A stretch of 29,167 bases of DNA from Nemertoderma westbladi (lineage: Eukaryota; Xenacoelomorpha; Nemertodermatida; Nemertodermatidae), in contig JAUCBJ010003839.1 of the NCBI GenBank assembly GCA_032718475.1, positions 1 through 29,167 of the forward strand, written 5' to 3'. The translations under genes were made by a program, and so were the position numbers. This document shows, piece by piece, positions 1-10,100 of this stretch. Position 1 is the stretch's first letter, and each line of letters begins with the position of its first letter. The notes below the pieces were generated by a model, which saw nothing but the letters and a program-made list of their open reading frames with translations, made no database searches and had not been told where the DNA came from.

Positions 1-27
1 AACATTTCGAAGTTGGAAGTCTAGCTT

Positions 28-238
28 GTATCCTTTTGACCGGTTTTGTTCGAATTATTCCGACGCTTATGTCTCAGTATCATCATATGACAGATTTGAA
101 TGAAACACTTGAAGATGACGCTGGGCGGTGGTGTATAAGTCACTTAGTGATCTTTAATTTAACTAACCAAGCGCCCCAAGGGTAAAAGAGATATAAGCAT
201 CAGAATAATTCGAACAAAACTGGACCGAAGGACAGACA
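28..238. repeat. Short inverted repeat (hairpin) downstream of COPZ
   Basis: The segment around 37-74 (core TTTTGTTCGAATTATTC) recurs in inverted orientation around 190-225 (core GAATAATTCGAACAAAA), with weaker matching out to about 28 and 238. The spacer is about 115 bp. It could be a small foldback or MITE remnant. I see no convincing target-site duplication and no coding potential; the open frames here are shadows of low-complexity sequence. Confidence 0.55.
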
Positions 239-1073
239 GACAACAAAGAGACATCGAACGTCTTACCTTGTACATCGCAGCCATGCATCATGCTACATAC
301 ATACCCATCCGTCAACCAAATCCGTCCGTGAATGGCAGAGATAAAGGCGTCAAAGTACAATTTTATATCGATGGGCCGCGGGGAAATTGGAAATGATATT
401 GATGGGCTGATATGTAATATACGCACATTTCTAATGATTGATACGGATGGGCCACCAAAAACAGCACTTTTTTTAATTTATTTTACAAGCGAATTTTTTT
501 CTTACTTTTCTGTCATACTCATGGCCATGGGCCATCCCAGTAGAGGATGATGCTCCATAAAGCCTTACTGATAGCCCACATTAAGCAACTCTATGTCTGT
601 CATTGAACCCACAATGAACTTACGGCTTTGTAGTGACGGATAGGCCTACCATTCGCCAGGAACGCTATGGTCGAGCGTCTCAATAACGTCTCGTGACATC
701 CTTTCGTCTTCAGGCGAACCCCACATTGGGTCAAATCAAAAAAGTTAATAAAATAATATAAATATTATAATTCCCAACAGATAGAACTAATATAAACAAC
801 GCATCGGGGCACATCGCACCAGCACGACAATCAAAGTTTATGGAATTGCTAAGTAACTGCATGAACGTAAATAAAAACTAGTTTGTTTAGGGAAATCTAC
901 AACCACAACACAGAAGAGAACAATAATTCATTGAATCCATAACCAAACTTTAAATATAAATGAAAAATATTTTATAAATAATATTCAGTGTATATGAGCG
1001 GTTGCCATGGTCTCTGACATTGTTTAATTTTCGAACATGGTGGTTGCGATAACGTGTTAATAGGAAATGGTCC
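239..1073. other. Gene-free stretch, includes presumed COPZ 3' UTR
   Basis: This is AT-rich sequence downstream of the COPZ stop codon on the minus strand. On that strand an ATTAAA hexamer lies at about 1028-1023 and an AATAAA at 482-477; either could direct polyadenylation, so the 3' UTR end is uncertain. I see no other genes or RNA elements here. Confidence 0.35.
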
Positions 1074-1121
1074 CTATTTCATCAAAGACCATTTAATCTG
1101 ATCTTTAGCGGTTTGTAAAAC
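1074..1121 (-). CDS. COPZ1: COPZ exon 5 (residues 163-177 and stop)
   Basis: A 48-nt terminal exon follows the acceptor TTTTTATAG and encodes [15 protein letters not shown], then TAG. This is the conserved COPZ C-terminus, and it restores the 177-residue family length. The minisatellite begins about 30 bp upstream of this acceptor in the transcribed sense. Confidence 0.93.
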   Translation of the reverse strand, partial: VLQTAKDQIKWSLMK

Positions 1122-4100
1122 CTATAAAAACAAAGAAGGGTTTAGTCAGTGAGGTCCCAAGAAGAGTATACAGACACTTCGACGCACTAAGATTTATATA
1201 CAGTAAAGAGATTGGAGTACCGAAAGTATAGACACAGTGGTGTAACAAGAGTACAGACACCAAACATTGTCGTACAGAGTATAGACAATAGACGCAGTCA
1301 CACAGTAGTGGTGTACCAAGAGTACAGACACCGAACAGCGTCGAACAGAGTATAGACACTATAGACGCAGTCACAGAGTGGTGTACCAAGAGTACAGACA
1401 CAGTCACACAGTGGTGTAGCAAGAGTATAGACGCAGTCACAGAGTGGTGTACCAAGAGTACAGACACAGTCACACAGTGGTGTAGCAAGAGTATAGACAC
1501 CGAACAGTGTCGAACAGAGTATAGACACTATAGACGCAGTCACACAGTAGTGGTGTACCAAGAGTATAGACACAGTCACAAAGTGGTGTACCAAGAGTAT
1601 AGACACAGTCACACAGTGGTGTACCAAGAGTATAGACACAGTCACACAGTAGTGGTGTACCAAGAGTACATACACCGAACAGTGTCGAACAGAGTATAGA
1701 CACTATAGACGCAGTCATACAGTAGTGGTGTACCAAGAGTATAGACACAGTCACACAGTGGTGTACCAAGAGTATAGACACAGTCACACAGTGGTGTACC
1801 AAGAGTATAGACACAATCACACAGTGGTGTACCAAGAGTATAGACACAGTCACACAGTGGTGTACCAAGAGTATAGACACAGTCACACAGTGGTGTACCA
1901 AGAGTATAGACACCGAACAGTGTCGAACAGAGTATAGACACTATAGACGCAGTCATACAGTAGTGGTGTACCAAGAGTATAGACACAGTCACACAGTGGT
2001 GTACCAAGAGTACAGACACCGAACAGTGTCGAACAGAGTATAGACACTATAGACGCAGTCACACAGTAGTGGTGTACCAAGAGTATAGACACAGTCACAC
2101 AGTGGTGTACCAAGAGTATAGACATAGTCACACAGTGGTGTACCAAGAGTATAGACACAGTCACACAGTGGTGTACCAAGAGTATAGACACAGTCACACA
2201 GTGGTGTACCAAGAGTATAGACACAGTCACACAGTGGTGTACCAAGAGTATAGACACAGTCACACAGTGGTGTACCAAGAGTATAGACACAGTCACACAG
2301 TGGTGTACCAAGAGTATAGACACAGTCACATAGTGGTGTACCAAGAGTATAGACACAGTCACACAGTGGTGTACCAAGAGTATAGACACAGTCACACAGT
2401 GGTGTACCAAGAGAACAGACACAGTCACACAGTGGTGTACCAAGAGTATAGACACAGTCACACAGTGGTGTACCAAGAGTATAGACACAGTCACACAGTG
2501 GTGTACCAAGAGTATAGACACTATAGACACAGTTACACAGTGGTGTACCAAGAGTATAGACACAGTCACACCAAGAGTATAGACACAGTCACACAGTGGT
2601 GTACCAAGAGTATAGACACAGTCACACAGTGGTGTACCAAGAGTATAGACACTATAGACACAGTTACACAGTGGTGTACCAAGAGTATAGACACAGTCAC
2701 ACAGTGGTGTACCAAGAGTATAGACACAGTCACACAGTGGTGTACCAAGAGTATAGACACAGTCACACAGTGGTGTACCAAGAGTATAGACACAGTCATA
2801 CAGTGGTGTACCAAGAGTATAGACACAGTCACACAGTGGTGTACCAAGAGTATAGACACTGTAGACACAGTCACACAGTGGTGTACCAAGAGTATAGACA
2901 CTGTAGACACAGTCACACAGTGGTGTACCAAGAGTATAGACACTGTGGCGTACCAATGCAATATTATATAGGTGGTGGTACATTGAAATGGGACAATTAA
3001 CTAAAAATTCATGCAAATGTTTAGCTTTCAACATTAAGTCCCTCCGGTGTTTGCCCTAACATGATTGCGAATGGACTCATTGGGTATTTGATTACGAGAC
3101 CAAGTTTTACAAGATATTAAATAAAAATTGTTCATTATCACGTTTGCGCCCCTCCGATGGTCTGCCCTAACGATTACGAGATTGTGCAGAGAAAAATTTG
3201 GAAGTAGGTCACGGGGGTTTATTATATTAATTAATTTTAAGCTTATTATTAACCCCCCCCCCCCCCCGTCCCGGTTGGTACACATAGGGAAACAATCCCA
3301 TTGATCACGCAAGAGTGCGGAATTCGCACCAAAATAATACAGTAATTGAATCAACAGCTACGAGTTGACGGTAGAGCAGCCGTGTGAGGTGAACATGCGA
3401 TCCTTATAAAAGCTAGAACCCATTACCGTGTCAATAGCGATACCGAATACCAGATTCGAAATAATATAGGTCAGTGAAAGGAGTGCCAGGTAAAGATGTC
3501 ATGCAAAATATAAGAGGTGATAGGGGTGCGGAGAGGGGGTTGAGTGGGTTAGGATGGATGTGGGATGCTGGCGCGGGGATTTGAGTGGGTTGGGATGTGG
3601 AAAGGGGGGTGGATATGGGGTATCCGTGACGCAGAGGTCAGTAATCGAAACTCTCAAACAATATTTTTCTTACTGTTTCGATTCTGATTGGTGGTATTCT
3701 ATATTATATTTGAATACTTTATAAAAGAGAAAGACAATCCTGGATAATTAGAAATGTGGGGAATGGCAGTAGAAACATTATCGACTCCGCCGTACTTAAA
3801 ATGTGGAATGAAATAATGTACACGATACTAACTAGGCCTACATTGATAGAATATGATTTAAGAAGTGGCAGAAAGACACCCCCAACCCGGATGTAACCAG
3901 AATGTATGACAATGGCGCATTATTTGGGCCGCCCCACACCGTGTGGTATCTTTCATTCCGGCACTTTGGTTTAGCTACAGTTAAAAAAAAAGTAGACAAA
4001 AAACAAATCACGGCAACAAAATTTCCCGTTTCTAGGGGCCTGTAACAAGTTGATGCGAAACAAGTTGTAATTACAAATTCACTATCTAAACGCAATACAT

Positions 4101-7100
4101 TGTAGAATTATATACAAAAAATAAATCAAATCTTTCCTCAAGATCTCTCAACATGAATATTCTTTATAACTATTACACAATTGTAACTTTTATGAACATT
4201 AACATTTTGTGTTTTGCATTATTTTGTAATAGTTTTTAATATAATAATTATGATCGTAAATCACATACGGTAAGCTGAATAATAAGCTGCAAAATGTAAA
4301 AAAATAACTTTAAGCAACGAAACGAACAGTAAATGACGTATAGGTTTATAAGAGGCGAGTTTAGTTAGACCTCGCGTGATGCGTACTGTAGACACTATTG
4401 TACAACGCGATCCTGGAATGAAATAATTTAAATTATACCAGTTTGTTATACTTATAAGGTAGAAAGTATCAATTAAATGCAACCCACATCCAACCTAAAT
4501 GTCGTAATTGCACAAACGTTGTTGCTCAGCGGTTACAATACTATACCTGTAACTTGTTACCAATGCTCTAAAAAATAAAATTGTGTCACTTAGCAATAAT
4601 GGTATTGGATGCTTGTTGTACCAAGTATTGCAATATCTGACATTATTGCAGTTTATTGTCATGGTTTATGGAAGATGTCAATATCGATGTTGATAAAAAG
4701 TAACCCATTTTATTTTTAAATTAATGAAAAAATATAATAAATAATTCCATTATGTATTAAACCTTACCTGCAAACTATCTAATCAACAGGTTGGGTTTAC
4801 TTGGTGATTTGTACGTTAATTAATAGTTAATTATATATTTAATTCATTCGGCTTTAGTTTCAATTCTACGGCATACCGGGGACACATTCACATCGATATA
4901 AACTATATACCATACCTGGGCCACTGTCTGTTCGCTAATACTAAGATCGTCTTGTTTTAACGCTACTCTGTCGCAGACATTCATATAATCGGATTCTAGA
5001 ATAATTCCATGGTCGCATATCTCATCCACAGATAGGAAAACTCCGTCCATATTGGCCAATAGAGTTCGCTTCTCAACATTCTTACGTAGCATATGCGACA
5101 GAGAATCGAATAGACAGGATAGAACGCTGGCTAATATTAGCTGAAATGTTAAACATTGGACACAGTAAGTGAAAGTGTTAGGAACAGCTGTGACCCAACC
5201 CGAAAAGAAATAGTTAAGCTCCTCGAAATGTAGTTAGTTTTTTATTTCAAATTTATATGACACCCACCCAGCAGTGCGGTATCTATTTATAATCGGCATA
5301 CTGCATTGTACATTAAGAATGCTACACCCCGGTTTATCGATAAAATTGCACCGCTACAACCCATGATTTTCAGAGATCATTTGCATCTTCAAGGCAGGTG
5401 TCCTTTAAGATGCGTCTCAAGAAAGTCATGGGCAGCAGCCTAATGCTTACTCTCTCCATGGGGCCCCCAAAGTACAAGATCGTTACGAGCTGGTCATCAC
5501 GGCGAAAGCAATGTCCTGCAAAGCGGAGGCGGATCACATCAATTGTCACGAATGGGGAACTAATGAAATACATCGCTGTATAGCGAGTATACCTACTATA
5601 TACCTACTGATGCTCTAAATTATCAAACCTTAATATTATGACGGATTCTGTGACTTTCAAATCCTGGACAGACTATCCAAACTTCGATAGATACCAAAAT
5701 TTTGATTTGGGGATGACAGGAAATATTCCCACAGGCACATAGCCAGTTCCCGCCCTTGGTGCAAATGAGTCATATTCCACATTTTAGAGATGATCAACTT
5801 CTATCATTCCTACTGCATTGATATTTATGCTCATTAGAACCGCAATGACCGATTTAGTTTGTGTAGACACCTTCAACTACTACTAGGATCGGCATGCTGT
5901 ATTGCAGCTGCATTTTTAAGAATGCTGTGCCGGCTTATCGACAAAATTGCACCGCCACAACTCCCTATCACCCATGACATTTGCTAGATTATCCGCATCT
6001 TCAAGGCCAGTGTCCTTTAAGATGCGTCTCAAGAAAGTCATGGGCTGTCCACCATGCGTATTCACTCCATGAGGCTGCCAAAGTACAAGATTATGCACTG
6101 GCTGGTCCTCATGGCGAAAGCAATGTCCTGCAAAGCGGAGGCGATTTTGTTCTAGTGTCAAGCTTGGGGGAACCAATGAGACACCTCCAATGTTATATAG
6201 TGTCTCGTTGGAGATGTGTGTATTGTACTTGACACAATGAACCCGGCGTAGCATTCTTGTGAATGTGCCATCCAGAGATTTGGTGTCCTCGGCAGTTAGA
6301 GCCCAGCATGGACTCCCATGGAGTACTGGAACTACTGCTGCTCTAAATAATCGGACCTTAAGTTTCCGATTAATTCTCGGTGACTTCCAAATCCTGGAAA
6401 GCCTATTCAAGGCTGCCCATGCCTTTCCCTTACGTATTCGAAGGTCCTCACCTGACTTCCGGATCCATGATCCCAGGTAACAGAAGTCGTCCACATGCTC
6501 AAGCATACCCTCTTTTGAGCTTATGCTCATCCGATCAGAGACTTGCTGAGGACTTTCAAAGTTAATTGTCAAAATTTTGGTCTTTCTGGAGTTAATAAAA
6601 AGACCAACACTAGAAGCAGCATGTTCTAATGAGCTGAGGAACCGTTGGGCTCCCCCCAGTGATTCTGAGAGTACTCCTAAGTCTCAGCAAAGTCTAGATC
6701 AGTTAGGTACTTGGCAGGATTTCCTCGACTTCTGGAGCCAGTAGGTGGAGTTATCATCACCCCATCATCATTATGATGATATAAGGACATGCGTAGAACA
6801 TAGTCAACAACAATTATGAACAAGAATGGTGCAAGTGTGTCTCCCTGGAGGACGCCCCATAACACTTCAAACAAATGGTTCTGTGTCACCGTCAACAGTA
6901 GACACAAATGTTGTCGAACCATCGTATACTGATGTGATTGTTGCAATAATTTCATCAGGAATCCCATATAATGAAAGTATGATGAACATACGTGAGCGAG
7001 AGACTGAATCAAAGGCCTTGATGAAGTCAACAAAGATAACAGCCAGATGCCTGTCTTTCTTTTTTGATAACTCTTCAATTATCCTTCTAAGTGCCAAAAT

Positions 7101-10100
7101 GGGCCCCATGGTCCCACGACCTTTACGGAACCCATTCTGATTTCCACGGAGCAGTCTCTCAATGGGATCCCTGATGCGATTTAATAGAATCCTATTGTAT
7201 AGCTTTGCAGCAATCGAGATCAATGAGATTCCCCGAAAAGAACCATAGAGTGTTAGGTTGCCCTTCTTGGGAACTGGCACCAACTTATTTGTTTTCATTT
7301 CTTGTGGGACTCTTGTTGTTCGGTACATGTCTACTATGATGGGATAGATGAGCTTTAAACACTCAGGTATTTTGAAGACCTCAGGGGGAACACCATCTAC
7401 TCCACTGGCACGATTGGTCTTAATGCTCTTTGCAGCAGCCTTCACTTCTGCAAAGGAGATATCACCAATGGGGATATCTGGGAGTACAGACTCAGACACT
7501 TTTACTTCTATAAAGTTATCAGGCAATACCCTGTCATTATTGAGGAGCTTTTCAAAGTGGGCCTTCCAACCATTGAGGCGATCGGCTGGTGATTCAGCCT
7601 TAACATTGGTGGTTGGTTGGCTTTTTCGACCAGCAAGCAAGTTGATCGATCTCCATGCCTGGGATGATTGCCTGCTGTCGTCAGCATCATTGATGGCATC
7701 GACCTGTTGGTTTATTAGCTCCTGTAGATTAACAGAGTACTGCCTGTTCAGGGACCTAGATGCAGCCTTAACTACATTCTTGGCCGCTGTAGTCTGTTTG
7801 AGTCGGAACTCTTTCTGCGCCTTGTAGAGGTCATTTCGGTACAAAACAAGCATAGAGCGAATAGATTTTGAGATATTGCAGAAAATGTAAAGTCCGGCAC
7901 AAGTCAACATTCAGACATTAGCGCCTTGATGCGATATTGACAAATACACAAATATCTCATAAACTATTTGCTCTATGCTTGTTTTGAAGGTGTATACACC
8001 AACTAAATCGGTCATTGCGGAGCATAAATATCAATGCAGTAGGAATACTATCGGATTGTAGGATCACAAAAATGTGGAATATGACTCACTTGCGCCAAGG
8101 GCGGGAACTGACCATGTGCCTGTGGGAATATTTCCTGTCATCCCCAAATCAAAATTTTGGGATCTATCGAAGTTTGGGGCCCAAACTTCGATAGATCCCA
8201 TAATTTTGATTGGTTGTTTTGATTGGTTGTTTTGATTGGATTTTGATTGGGCCCATTTGATGACATCTGATTTGCGAACTGAGTTGAAATTCGAAAAAAG
8301 TTTTTCGTTGATATTGAATGGTACAGGTACAAAACGTGATGAGGTCAAATTTGACTTCAAAGACAATATGTGTATAAATTGTAAAATTGAATAGATCCCC
8401 TTCCAAATTTTTACATTTTAGTTTTTCTCATTTAGAAGTACTATAAAATAATAAAAGTCACAACATTTCGAGATAAAATATCAATGTGTGATAAAATTGT
8501 GTAAGTTTAAATCTCCGATGGTTCAAAAATGACCTCAAAGAGAGCACAAGGGTTTAAACATCGTCTGAGACGTCCTTATCGCTAAGAACCTCATCAGTCT
8601 GTCCTTTTCTTGTTTGTCAGCGCTTTTAGCTCTCCTTGTCGTAAAGGGGACCCGAGATTTAGGGGTTAACTGAGGCTACCAAAGTGAATTGCATAGATTG
8701 AAAAGTTAGAATTAAATAGAATTAGAAAAAATAGAATTGAATTAGAAATGAAGTAGAATTGAAAAGCATAGAGGACAACTTCCCCTATTAAAACCAGCAT
8801 GCAAAATTGCGCATTAGAGTATGATTCACTTAAACGTGTGTTTCATGGCTTAAATGTTGTCACAGTCGCATTATAATGATGTCGGAACGACATTAAGTCC
8901 TGTGTCGTTCGTTACAAACTCTTACCCAATTGATGATTACATTGGAAAAACATATTGACCCGCAAATAGGACCTAATGGAAACTTACTTCGTTTTCCTGA
9001 GAACTGCCGACCACGTAGAAATATAGGTCAACATTGCTGCGATAAATAACAGTTAATCCGTCTAACATTATAATTTCGGCTAAGAAAACAAAAAATATAA
9101 GGAAGTTACATACCGGTATTACAATTTACAAAATAATTACAAAACAGATTATATTTGAAGAAGGTTTATTAATTTAGAGAGGACGTGAAATGAATAAACC
9201 AAATAGAATATAGCATTGCGTACTACAGGTTGTGAAAAGTAATTTCCAGCAGTTATTTAACAATTTCATTAAATTTTAGATGTATATCATTCAGAGACAT
9301 CATATTGGGCAATTGATTTCATCATTCTAGAACATCATTAATTTTGAAGTAGAAGCTTGAAAACCAATAACTAATAATTATATTTATTTATTATCAAGCA
9401 CATTAAGTAAAAAACCTTACCGGTAGGTGTGTTAGTACGCACAGATGCGGCATCAGTCCATGTTAAATCTTTATTCCAAAATATTATATTAATTCAATAA
9501 AATCGTAAGGTAAAACCCGCAAAATTTGGAAAGACCAATCGCTACAACGGAAAAAAAGTGAAAGAGGTGGACCTGGCCTGGAAAACCATAATCACATCAC
9601 AACAAACAGGACTGATCAAATGCGTTTTTGATTGGTCTGTGAAAATTTTTCCATGTCCAGTCCACCTTCTTAAAACCCGATTGTGGTACGCCTACATAAT
9701 GATGCGAAACTCACAATTGGCTTTACATGTTTTATTAAACATATTCTTCTCCCATAATCTGCGCTCTTTATCTGTGGGGAATGTTCCATCGTAATACTTA
9801 GCTAGCAAACGGTTGCCATCATTATCCAACACAATAATCGCCTTCACTGTATACAGCGACGCATCCTGAATAAAATAATGGATCCAAACATTAACAGTTT
9901 GAGCTGACCTGTTAACAACTCCTACCACCCACTACAGTACTAGAATGTACAGATAGGCTTAAAGAAATAAACTGCCAATCTATTCGATTAGTGAAGTCAA
10001 TCTTTAAAGAGGCGGTATCTATCAGCAGGGTATACCAAAACTTATTCGCAATCGATCAATCCTACGGAAAAACATATACCGGTAATACAAAAATATATTA

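Noticed and set aside
163-550. Overlapping open frames on both strands near the window start
   Set aside because: Short, without recognisable motifs, overlapping an inverted repeat and the presumed COPZ 3' flank.
1105-3034. Long open frames on both strands with repeats such as [11 protein letters not shown] or [11 protein letters not shown]
   Set aside because: They follow from a 33-bp tandem unit that lacks stops in several frames. The region is an intron of COPZ, and many overlapping frames are open at once.
3034-4482. Several minus-strand frames of 70-106 codons
   Set aside because: They lie in COPZ intron 4, cross poly(C) and AT-rich DNA, and show no protein-like composition.
5398-5583. 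Plus-strand frames opposite LINE copies (also 5981-6565, 6826-7140, 7348-7827)
   Set aside because: Antisense shadows of the reverse-transcriptase ORF on the minus strand.
8064-8406. Three overlapping minus-strand frames
   Set aside because: They cross the foldback end, the palindrome and a TTTTGATTGG tandem repeat, so openness reflects repetition.
9527-9695. Possible inverted repeat around AGGTGGAC / GTCCACCT in COPZ intron 2
   Set aside because: Matching is limited to about 8 bp plus scattered bases, with no boundaries or target duplication.
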